Source of the DNA: Desulfobacteraceae bacterium
Lineage (GTDB): Bacteria > Desulfobacterota > Desulfobacteria > Desulfobacterales > UBA11574
Length of the DNA: 5,772 nucleotides
Direction of reading: 5' to 3'
Assembly: GCA_003486165.1 (NCBI GenBank)
Contig: DNGT01000103.1
Span: 8,944 to 14,715, forward strand
A program made the translations under genes and the position numbers. How positions within the stretch are numbered: position 1 is the stretch's first letter; each line of letters starts with the position of its first letter. The notes under the pieces were generated by a model. The model made no database searches and had not been told where the DNA came from. It saw only the letters and a list, made by a program, of their open reading frames with translations. Below, one piece after another: positions 1 through 5,697 of the stretch.

Positions 1-49
1 GGTTTAAATATCAGCAGGTTAATGTTTAATAAAAACAAGGAAGGTGTTA

Positions 50-205
50 ATGGGCGAATCTTTTATTAAATGCCCTAAAGATCCGGAAATGCAATACTAT
101 CGTGAAGTTTGTAAGGAAGTTTTTCGGAAAGGGAACATGCGCAACTGGTGTAAACAATGTGAGGTCTTTCAGGAACGGAAAAAATCTGCGGGAAAGGCGG
201 CATAG
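50..205 (+). CDS. Small cysteine-rich protein, 51 aa, function unknown
   Basis: I do not recognise this protein. A 51-residue frame opens with ATG at 50 and ends with TAG at 203-205. It is preceded by a purine-rich ribosome binding site (AAGGAAGG, about 37-44) at suitable spacing. An in-frame GTG at 44 lies inside that site and is a poorer start. The product is hydrophilic and basic at its C-terminus (KSAGKAA end), with no signal peptide or membrane segment. Four cysteines stand out: C8 (in KCPKD), C21 (REVCKE), and the pair C34/C37 (WCKQC). A C-x12-C-x12-C-x2-C spacing would suit binding one metal ion, probably zinc, but this is inference. It lies 113 bases before another small cysteine-rich ORF on the same strand, so the two may belong together. 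The short length leaves real doubt; the ribosome binding site and cysteine pattern are the main support. Confidence 0.55.
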   Translation: MGESFIKCPKDPEMQYYREVCKEVFRKGNMRNWCKQCEVFQERKKSAGKAA

Positions 206-318
206 TACTTCGATTTTCCAAACCCGGTTAAAGTTCAGAGGAAGGTTGGTTGATAATGGATACTTGATGTTAAAGATATGAATTTTCCTGATAATCTTAG
301 CATAACAGAGGAGGCAAT

Positions 319-504
319 ATGATTTCTTCTCCATGTGCAAACTGTCAATGGAAAAATCAACCTAAAGAATTGTGCGCAAATGATTGCGAAATTCTAGAGG
401 CCATTCAACTTTACCAGGTATCAAATGATAGCGATTTTTTTATATCTGCCATCGATTGTACTGAAGAAGATAGGTTTTGTTTAAACACTAGGGATGTTAT
501 TTAA
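319..504 (+). CDS. Small cysteine-rich protein, 61 aa, function unknown
   Basis: This frame runs from ATG at 319 to TAA at 502-504, with a strong ribosome binding site (GAGGAGG, about 308-314) just ahead. The 61-residue product has six cysteines: C6 and C9 (PCANC), C19 and C23 (CANDC), C47 and C54. The first four are packed into the N-terminal 23 residues, as CxxC followed by CxxxC, a pattern fit for a zinc or other metal site. The C-terminal half is acidic. There is no signal peptide or membrane helix. I cannot name a family. It follows the 51-residue cysteine-rich ORF and precedes the CBS-ACT gene by 200 bases, so its own transcript is likely separate from the latter. A weak promoter-like pair lies upstream (TTGATG at 264-269 and GATAAT at 290-295), but the 20-base spacing is long. 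Confidence 0.62.
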   Translation: MISSPCANCQWKNQPKELCANDCEILEAIQLYQVSNDSDFFISAIDCTEEDRFCLNTRDVI

Positions 505-520
505 ATTTGCATTCCCCATG

Positions 521-541
521 GTTTGTTGAAACAAAACAAAC
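521..541. repeat. Short inverted repeat (GTTTGTT/AACAAAC)
   Basis: Seven-base arms GTTTGTT (521-527) and AACAAAC (535-541) are perfect reverse complements around a 7-base loop. The stem begins 16 bases after the stop of the 61-residue ORF, so it could end or protect that transcript. It is A/T-rich and has no T-tract after it, so I do not call it an intrinsic terminator. Confidence 0.4.
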
Positions 542-544
542 TTG

Positions 545-566
545 TCCGCCTGTGCCGTGTGGCGGA
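545..566. repeat. GC-rich inverted repeat (TCCGCC/GGCGGA)
   Basis: Perfect 6-base arms TCCGCC (545-550) and GGCGGA (561-566) flank a 10-base loop. It lies directly after the A/T-rich inverted repeat and before a second GC-rich palindrome, CGCCTcAGGCG at 606-616, which shares the CCGCCT core. No T-tract follows on the + strand. On the - strand the sequence beyond it is T-rich but interrupted. It may be a transcript-end structure or a small dispersed repeat; nothing here decides between them. Confidence 0.35.
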
Positions 567-605
567 AATTCCGTTCTGTCGCGCTTTGCATGAGTTTCAT
601 TCATC

Positions 606-616
606 CGCCTCAGGCG
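606..616. repeat. Short palindrome CGCCTcAGGCG
   Basis: Five-base arms around a single C form a near-perfect palindrome in the gap before the CBS-ACT gene. It could be an operator half-site or part of a dispersed palindromic element, but the single copy gives no way to tell. Confidence 0.25.
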
Positions 617-691
617 AATAACCTCGTAACATCTGATTCTTGAACGATTCAGGCAACAAGAGTTTATTCTTAGTCTGTTTCCATTATCAAA

Positions 692-704
692 AGGAGGTGC
701 TCCT
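692..704 (+). promoter_or_regulatory. Ribosome binding site embedded in a small hairpin
   Basis: The ribosome binding site of the CBS-ACT gene is near-ideal: AAAGGAGGTG with GGAGG at 693-697, seven bases before ATG 705. The same bases form a perfect little stem: AGGAG (692-696) pairs with CTCCT (700-704) around GTG. The stem ends directly against the start codon. Pairing would hide the core of the site, so initiation could be damped by RNA folding or a bound factor. With only five pairs and a 3-base loop the effect may be small. Confidence 0.45.
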
Positions 705-1382
705 ATGTATGTGGGACGAATTATGCATACACGCCTTGTAACCGTAGCTCCGGATACAAGCTTGCGCAAAGCAAAGGAGATCATCGAAGAAAAGCGGATT
801 AACCATCTGTTGGTGGTTAACAAAAAAGGAGATTTGGTCGGCATTGTTTCAGACAGAGATGTCAGACAAAGCTGGGCTTCTCCGGCCACATCCCTTAGTG
901 TTCATGAGCTGAACTATCTTTTGACCCAGTTGACCGTTGAACATATTATGGTGAAAAAGATTATCACCATATCCCCGGGCACCACCATTGAACGTGCGGC
1001 ATACATCATGCAGAAAAACAGAATTAATGCACTGCCGGTCATCGAATCTGGAAAGCTTGTTGGGATTATCACGAGCACCGATGTTATGGGGGTTTTGCTT
1101 CGTGCCATTGGGTTTGATGATGAGGAAAGTGCCCGGTTTACCGTTTTGGTTGAAGATCGCATCGGGATTGTTTTTGAAGTGTCAAAAATTCTTAATGAAC
1201 AGCAGATCAACATATTCAGTTTTGTTACCTGGCCGGAGAAAGAATATCCCGGTGTTTATCAATTGGTAATGAGAGTGGGATTGGAAGATAAGGATAGGGC
1301 AATTTCAGCATTAAGTGACGGCGGGTTCAAAGTGCTGTCAGAATATGTTCACGATCTGACTCCTTTTCTGCCGGAGGGATGA
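705..1382 (+). CDS. CBS-CBS-ACT domain protein (AcuB-like)
   Basis: A predicted cytoplasmic regulatory or ligand-sensing protein of 225 residues. Two CBS motifs make up the first part: residues about 1-55, ending in the typical GIVSDRDVR strand-helix signature, and about 78-132, ending in GIITSTDVM. Such a pair normally folds as a Bateman module that binds adenine nucleotides or related ligands; the S/T-x-x-D residues of each signature are present. Residues about 143-215 fit an ACT domain (FTVLVEDRIGIVFEVSKIL start), a fold that often binds amino acids. The CBS-CBS-ACT order and length match proteins annotated AcuB-like; in Bacillus AcuB is linked to acetoin use, but that role should not be assumed here. 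No enzyme domain, signal peptide or membrane helix is seen. The start is fixed by a near-perfect ribosome binding site. It converges on the - strand operon, so shared function is not implied by position. Confidence 0.92.
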   Translation: MYVGRIMHTRLVTVAPDTSLRKAKEIIEEKRINHLLVVNKKGDLVGIVSDRDVRQSWASPATSLSVHELNYLLTQLTVEHIMVKKIITISPGTTIERAAYIMQKNRINALPVIESGKLVGIITSTDVMGVLLRAIGFDDEESARFTVLVEDRIGIVFEVSKILNEQQINIFSFVTWPEKEYPGVYQLVMRVGLEDKDRAISALSDGGFKVLSEYVHDLTPFLPEG

Positions 1383-1412
1383 ACTCAACGCTTTAATTTT
1401 TCAAAACATTAC

Positions 1413-1451
1413 CGCTCCAGCAAAAATTAATCATAGCTGAAGCGCCTTTTT
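1413..1451 (+). terminator. Candidate terminator after the CBS-ACT gene
   Basis: An imperfect stem, CGCTccAGC (1413-1421) against GCTgaAGCG (1436-1444), is followed by CC and a run of five T (1447-1451), 30 bases past the stop codon. The inner and outer pairs are broken by a 2-by-2 mismatch, and the loop is long and A/T-rich, so the hairpin is only moderately stable. The placement and the T-run in the + direction fit termination of the CBS-ACT transcript. On the - strand the same stem could serve the convergent operon, but there it lacks a clean T-run. Confidence 0.4.
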
Positions 1452-1454
1452 GTT

Positions 1455-1478
1455 GGGTCGAAGCCGAAAGCTAAGACC
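1455..1478. repeat. Second imperfect hairpin in the convergent gap
   Basis: GGTCgaAGC (1456-1464) pairs with GCTaaGACC (1470-1478) around a CGAAA loop. It has the same layout as the neighbouring candidate terminator: four outer pairs, a 2-by-2 mismatch, then an AGC/GCT inner stem. It lies 58 bases past the end of the M20 peptidase gene on the - strand, so it might form the 3' end of the operon transcript, although no T-tract follows in that direction. Confidence 0.3.
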
Positions 1479-1535
1479 AATGAAAACGATTTATTTCAAA
1501 GGACTAAACGTTGAGCGGTTTTCTAATGCCTTCTA

Positions 1536-2714
1536 TCAGAATAAAAGACCTTTCTTGTATTTCTCCCAGCAGTCTATTAAAGCGCAGGCCAGCAAAGCCG
1601 ACCGTTGTAAGAGGCTCTCTTTAATCAAATATTCTTCTTCACTGTGGTCCATGGCGCCGATGGGCCCCAAACCGTCGATGACCGGTGTCTGTTCTCCGGC
1701 AATCAGATTGGCGTCCGATACCCCGGCCCTGAATTCTTCCGATACCGACAATCCAACAGATGCTCCTGTTTCCTGGACCGCTTGAAAAAGTTCTTTATTC
1801 TGTTCAGATGCCGGCATGGGAGGTCTTGAGCTCAATATGGCAAAATGAGAACTGGTTTTGGAGATGTCTTTTTTATTGGTAATTTCGGATATTCTTTTTT
1901 CCAGATCTGCTCTATCTGCTATCCCGGTGAACCTGAAATCGATACGGGCCATAGCATGTTCAGGCACGGTATTGGGGCCTATCCCACCCTTGACCTTGCC
2001 CACATTGACACTGATTCCCCGATCCAAATTATTTAAAGATTCAAAGGCAATAATTTTATGAGCCAGTTCAGCAATGGCACTGGCTTTATCTTTTCCGGCA
2101 AAGGCTGCATGGCCGGCGATTCCTTTAATCTTAAGTTCAAGAGAAAGGTTTCCCTTTCGCCCGGTAACGATTTCTCCATTGCGCCCCCCGGTTTCCAACA
2201 CAAATGCAAAAGCGCTGTTTCTGGCTTCTTTTTGAATATAATTTTTTGAGCTGGGGGATCCGATTTCTTCGTCGGAGTTAAAGAAGAATTTGACGGGTAT
2301 TTTTTTTAAAAGCTTTTCATTGTCCAGTGCCTTGAGTGCAAATATCCCTGCAACAAGCCCCCCTTTCATGTCAATGACGCCCGGGCCAAAACAGTGAGTA
2401 TTGTCTTCCTTGTACCAGTTAAATTGGGTATCTTTCGGAAACACCGTATCCATATGCCCGGATAGAAGTATCTGTTTGTCAAACCGATTTTTACAAAGGG
2501 AAGTTACTACTATATGATTTCCAAATGTATCCTGTTCCATCACCTGGCAGGAGACGGCATTGGATTGAAACGTGGACGTTATCAGACGGCCCATCTGATC
2601 CACACCCTGTTTATTGAAGGTTCCGCTTTGAATCCGAACCATCTTTTCTAAGAGGGCGAGCATATCCCGATAGTGTGCTTTTAAAAACGAAGTTATGCGG
2701 TTATGGATCGGCAT
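1536..2714 (-). CDS. M20 family zinc peptidase or deacylase (carboxypeptidase G2 type)
   Basis: A predicted cytoplasmic two-metal hydrolase, 392 residues from ATG at 2714. All main M20 signatures are visible: GHMDT (H87 first zinc ligand, D89), GVIDMKGG (D115 bridging ligand), SDEEIGS (E149 catalytic base, E150 ligand), LETGG (E174 ligand) and AMDHSEEEY (H357 ligand), with GHAAFAG starting the lid domain (H201). Length and motif order fit the carboxypeptidase G2 / ArgE / DapE group, which cleave C-terminal amino acids or acyl groups from small amides. No signal peptide is seen, unlike the secreted Pseudomonas enzyme. The ATG shares one base with the TGA stop of the aminomutase gene (TGATG), and no good ribosome binding site precedes it, so translation is probably coupled. 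A TTG at 2717-2715 could add one residue. In context it may trim, recycle or degrade the product of the two upstream enzymes, or remove a protecting group; its substrate is not known. Confidence 0.92.
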   Translation of the reverse strand: MPIHNRITSFLKAHYRDMLALLEKMVRIQSGTFNKQGVDQMGRLITSTFQSNAVSCQVMEQDTFGNHIVVTSLCKNRFDKQILLSGHMDTVFPKDTQFNWYKEDNTHCFGPGVIDMKGGLVAGIFALKALDNEKLLKKIPVKFFFNSDEEIGSPSSKNYIQKEARNSAFAFVLETGGRNGEIVTGRKGNLSLELKIKGIAGHAAFAGKDKASAIAELAHKIIAFESLNNLDRGISVNVGKVKGGIGPNTVPEHAMARIDFRFTGIADRADLEKRISEITNKKDISKTSSHFAILSSRPPMPASEQNKELFQAVQETGASVGLSVSEEFRAGVSDANLIAGEQTPVIDGLGPIGAMDHSEEEYLIKESLLQRSALLACALIDCWEKYKKGLLF

Positions 2715-4300
2715 CAATTTTTGGCAAAGGAAAAATTTTTATTGGCGTATTCATCGGGATCGGCATCCGGATATCTGACTTTTTCACCGCTCCACGGTTT
2801 TTTCATGACAATATCAGACCCCTCATGACCCACAACATTACTTCTGTGCAGAGGAATTTTACCGCCGGCAGTGGCGATATATCGAGGAATAGCATCACCC
2901 GAGATATTGCCGTACATGCTTTCCACGATATCTCTTCCCTTTTCTATAGGAACTCTGAAGTGGGCAAACTGGGGATTTCGATAGCTGCAGTTAAAAATAT
3001 AGTATGGCCGGACATAACTTTCCTGGATAGTCTCACACAGTTTCCACATTTTCACCTTGGTATCGTTGATTCCTTTTAGAAGAACGGCCTGGTTCAACAC
3101 AGCACTGACGCTTTTAGAGATGCGTTTGAAGGCGTTTTTGGAAATCGGTGTAATTTCCTGAGCCGTGTTAATCTGTGTGACCACCCTCACCGGCTTTTTG
3201 TCATTGCTCTCTTCGAGGATTTCAAGAAGTTCGCTATCGACTCGCCATGGGGTTGTGACCGGGATTCTGGTGCCGAGTCGTTTCATTTTTATATGATCGA
3301 TGTCGTCCAGTGCCTTTAAAATGTTTTTGATCATTCGATTGGGGAGAACAAATGCATCTCCACCGGTGATGAGGACATCTCGAATGTGTGTGTTATTGCG
3401 AATATAGTTCAACGCTTCTTCGTAGGCGTTATCGGAATAAATGCGGTCTTTTTTCCCGATATGGGCGATTCTCAGGCAGTGGGTGCAATACATGGCACAC
3501 ATGTTGGTGGCCTTGATGGTGAGAACTCTAGGATAAAATTGATCGATCAACCGGGCCGGTGAATGATCTGCCGCCACTGGCGGCATTTCGATGCCGATGT
3601 TATCGACCATTTCACCGGTGGGGACCGATTGCAAAAGGACCGGATCGTTCGTTCGATCAGGCTGAATCAAGCTGGCATAGTATGGGGTCAGGCGCATACG
3701 GTAACTCTTGGTTGCCCGGGTCAGTTCTTCTATGATTTGAGATGGAAGATCGATTATGTTTGAAAGTTTCTCTACAGAGTCAATGCAATGTCTTAGCTGT
3801 CCGGAATAAGAACTCCATTCGTCGTCATCTATATTCAAAATCGATTTTATACGACGGACATTTTCCTGGATGCGGTCCCACAATTCGATGCCGCTTGGCG
3901 CTTCCGTATCTTTGTTTTTCAAATAATCGGCAACCCTCTCATTTGCCTGTTCGACAATGGGCAGGGCCCGGTTCACCCGGCCGCCCACAGTCACCCCGTG
4001 TTCATCCAGATGTTGATGTTTGAAGGCGAACAGTGTAAGGGTCTCTTTCGAGATACCAAAAGCATCCGGCGAAATATTCAGTTCTTTTTTTATCTTTTTG
4101 AGACGAGAAAAAAGATCAATAGCAGGACCTGTCCGCTCGGTGTCTTTGGTGGACGTAAAAAGCGCGTCTACTTCTAAGGCCAGCTTTTCAGGAATTTTAG
4201 GGATTTCTGAAATCTTTTCATCGGCCGGGCCGAAAAGTTCTTCGAAAAGTTCCCGGGTAAATTGATCCATAATTTCTTCTGCTGAGTTCGTGTTATTCAT
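2714..4300 (-). CDS. KamA-family radical SAM/PLP amino acid aminomutase, extended N-terminus
   Basis: A 528-residue relative of lysine 2,3-aminomutase, which moves an amino group between C2 and C3 of an amino acid using an iron-sulfur cluster, S-adenosylmethionine and pyridoxal phosphate. The cluster motif CAMYCTHC has C268, C272 and C275 (CxxxCxxC). R277 fits the arginine that holds the substrate carboxylate. GGDAF (313-317) is the SAM-binding glycine motif. RPYYIFNC (431-438), HFRVP, and AGGK with K481 fit the PLP lysine. The lysine side-chain aspartates of the Clostridium enzyme (D293, D330) appear replaced: the C438 neighbour is Ser/Tyr, and the loop before K481 reads IATAGG. So it is probably not a lysine mutase; glutamate 2,3-aminomutase marks (Lys/Asn) are not evident either. 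About 110-130 extra N-terminal residues precede the usual start near 134. The ATG (4300-4298) overlaps the ligase stop as ATGA. Its GGAGG ribosome binding site lies within the ligase's last codons. Confidence 0.9.
   Translation of the reverse strand: MNNTNSAEEIMDQFTRELFEELFGPADEKISEIPKIPEKLALEVDALFTSTKDTERTGPAIDLFSRLKKIKKELNISPDAFGISKETLTLFAFKHQHLDEHGVTVGGRVNRALPIVEQANERVADYLKNKDTEAPSGIELWDRIQENVRRIKSILNIDDDEWSSYSGQLRHCIDSVEKLSNIIDLPSQIIEELTRATKSYRMRLTPYYASLIQPDRTNDPVLLQSVPTGEMVDNIGIEMPPVAADHSPARLIDQFYPRVLTIKATNMCAMYCTHCLRIAHIGKKDRIYSDNAYEEALNYIRNNTHIRDVLITGGDAFVLPNRMIKNILKALDDIDHIKMKRLGTRIPVTTPWRVDSELLEILEESNDKKPVRVVTQINTAQEITPISKNAFKRISKSVSAVLNQAVLLKGINDTKVKMWKLCETIQESYVRPYYIFNCSYRNPQFAHFRVPIEKGRDIVESMYGNISGDAIPRYIATAGGKIPLHRSNVVGHEGSDIVMKKPWSGEKVRYPDADPDEYANKNFSFAKN
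3569..3585. repeat. Intragenic perfect hairpin in the aminomutase gene
   Basis: TGCCGCC (3569-3575) and GGCGGCA (3579-3585) are perfect complements around ACT. The 7-pair GC-rich stem lies in codons 239-244 (MPPVAA), in the linker just before the radical SAM core. It may be a chance result of GC-rich Pro/Ala codons. Confidence 0.4.
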
Positions 4301-5697
4301 TTGAATCCTCCGAATCCAGTTTTTTTGATGATGGTAAGGTCAATGGTTTTTCGACCCAGATTCAGCCCTTGCTGAACATCGGTAGGATGGTGTCCCAGAG
4401 CAACGATTCGGGCGATAAAGGCGCCTTCTGCTACAACAAAGTCGCATCCGGCGTGTTCCAGAATAAGGAAGTCTTTCCTTAATTTTCCTTCCGCGACCTT
4501 CTTGAACGCTTCGCGTTCCTGGGCGCTCTGTGGAATGTAGGCACTGGTTTGAACAGAATCGTGAATTTTGTAATTGTAAGTGCCCCAGTGCAAGTTTTTG
4601 GGGTTTGATTTCATCTCCATGGTATTTGGCGGAAACACCCCCTTGTTTACGGCGTAAAATTCGAGTTCCGGAAGCATGGGCGATCCCGGAGGAAGCGACT
4701 GTTCAAGGGTGCAACAAAATTCCAAAGTGGTTCCCTGTTTTCGAGCGTTGATTTCAAGAAAATAAATATCATCGTTGTCATCTACCAGAAAATCACATCC
4801 GAAAATACCTCTGTATCCCTCCCTAAAAAGCCATTGACCAATCACCCTGGTATATTCTTTAAGTTTTTCAATAATTTTTTTATTCAACACCGATGGGAAA
4901 TCAGAACCGGTGAACCGATTCCCTTGTTCGATGCGCTGATCAGCAACTCCGGCAATATAAATATCCTGTTCTCCGACAACAACGGCCAGCACTGTTGGAT
5001 CATACTCGTGGGGAATGTATCGGCTGATTAGGTAGGGCTCGTCCAGTGCGTTGAACTTATCTTTTATATCATCAATACCATGGGCAATAATACTGTTTAC
5101 CCCGGCGGCACTGTATTCTCGGCACACAAAAAGTCCATCCCGCCATGATTTACTAAGTTCTTGGGATGTTTGGATGAGCGAATTAAATCCATGGCAAATA
5201 CGAAAATCTACAACAGGGAGTATATCGTTCAAATTTTGATATTGGTAGATTTTGCTGTTGATTCGTTTGGAAACATGTTTATCCGGTCCAATAATGGATA
5301 CTCCTGGAATTTCATCCAGGGTCATCTCCGGTAAGCTTTCGAACATATATATATAGACCTTTTCTTGCTGATTCAAAAGCCTTCTGATCAATGCACGGAT
5401 CTGGCGGTTTTTTGAAACACTTGCAGAAAATTCATCCGCGGAAACTCTGCAACAGACATAGGTGCCGTATTTACAGGCATAATCAGTACTCTTCGGATTG
5501 ATGACAATGAGGTTGTCGTAGTTATACTGTTCAAATGCATCCGGAACTATGGCGATAAAATCGAATTTACGATTGAAAATTCGGGAAAGAGCTTCTTTTA
5601 AAAAGATGTTCAAGCTGTAATTTTTAAGCTCTCCGATGTATAAAAAATATTCTGTGTCTTCTTCCAGCTTAATATTGGAAAAATATATATCAGGCAT
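4297..5697 (-). CDS. ATP-grasp domain ligase (carboxylate-amine ligase type)
   Basis: A 466-residue predicted cytoplasmic ligase that would activate a carboxylate with ATP and join it to an amine. The ATP-grasp fold is shown by the metal-binding end GIFGCDFLVDDNDD followed by FLEINARKQGTT, with E315, N317 and R319 as the classic ExNxR. YLISRYIPHEYDPT (222-235) fits the hinge region. The usual B-domain Lys position reads VCREYSAAGVNSI (191-203), so Arg or Glu replaces the common Lys-Pro. Residues 1-130 match no family I can name, and the C-terminal 366-466 part, with an ARIVALGHHPTD stretch, resembles the closing domain of carboxylase-like ATP-grasp enzymes. A GGAGT ribosome binding site eight bases before ATG 5697 supports the start. 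It is the first visible gene of the operon and its stop overlaps the next gene's ATG. Substrates are unknown; an amino acid or beta-amino acid is inferred from the neighbour. Homology class is firm, reaction is not. Confidence 0.85.
   Translation of the reverse strand: MPDIYFSNIKLEEDTEYFLYIGELKNYSLNIFLKEALSRIFNRKFDFIAIVPDAFEQYNYDNLIVINPKSTDYACKYGTYVCCRVSADEFSASVSKNRQIRALIRRLLNQQEKVYIYMFESLPEMTLDEIPGVSIIGPDKHVSKRINSKIYQYQNLNDILPVVDFRICHGFNSLIQTSQELSKSWRDGLFVCREYSAAGVNSIIAHGIDDIKDKFNALDEPYLISRYIPHEYDPTVLAVVVGEQDIYIAGVADQRIEQGNRFTGSDFPSVLNKKIIEKLKEYTRVIGQWLFREGYRGIFGCDFLVDDNDDIYFLEINARKQGTTLEFCCTLEQSLPPGSPMLPELEFYAVNKGVFPPNTMEMKSNPKNLHWGTYNYKIHDSVQTSAYIPQSAQEREAFKKVAEGKLRKDFLILEHAGCDFVVAEGAFIARIVALGHHPTDVQQGLNLGRKTIDLTIIKKTGFGGFK

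Noticed and set aside
47..340. 97-codon open frame on the - strand
   Set aside because: It lies antisense to the two small cysteine-rich ORFs, has no recognisable domain, and I saw no good ribosome binding site for it.
640..670. Promoter TTGAAC (640-645) with TATTCT (665-670) for the CBS-ACT gene
   Set aside because: The 19-base spacing is long and the hexamers are weak, so the match is not better than background in this A/T-rich stretch.
497..889. 130-codon open frame on the - strand
   Set aside because: Much of it is antisense to the CBS-ACT gene and the rest covers the gap with its inverted repeats; the product is low in recognisable structure.
1384..1514. CTCAACG (1384-1390) and CGTTGAG (1508-1514) as a long-range inverted repeat bounding the convergent gap
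   Set aside because: A 7-base match over about 130 bases is expected by chance and the flanks do not extend the match.
2675..3079. 134-codon open frame on the + strand
   Set aside because: It is a shadow of the aminomutase and M20 genes, whose domain motifs are unmistakable on the other strand.
2714..4300. Annotation as lysine 2,3-aminomutase for N-acetyl-beta-lysine synthesis (ablA) or as EpmB
   Set aside because: The side-chain aspartates seem absent, no acetyltransferase (ablB) or EF-P gene is adjacent in the window, and the protein is much longer than EpmB.
5314..5340. Small stem CCTGGA/TCCAGG around 5300-5325 in the ligase gene
   Set aside because: A short stem within coding sequence, with no start, stop or domain boundary near it.
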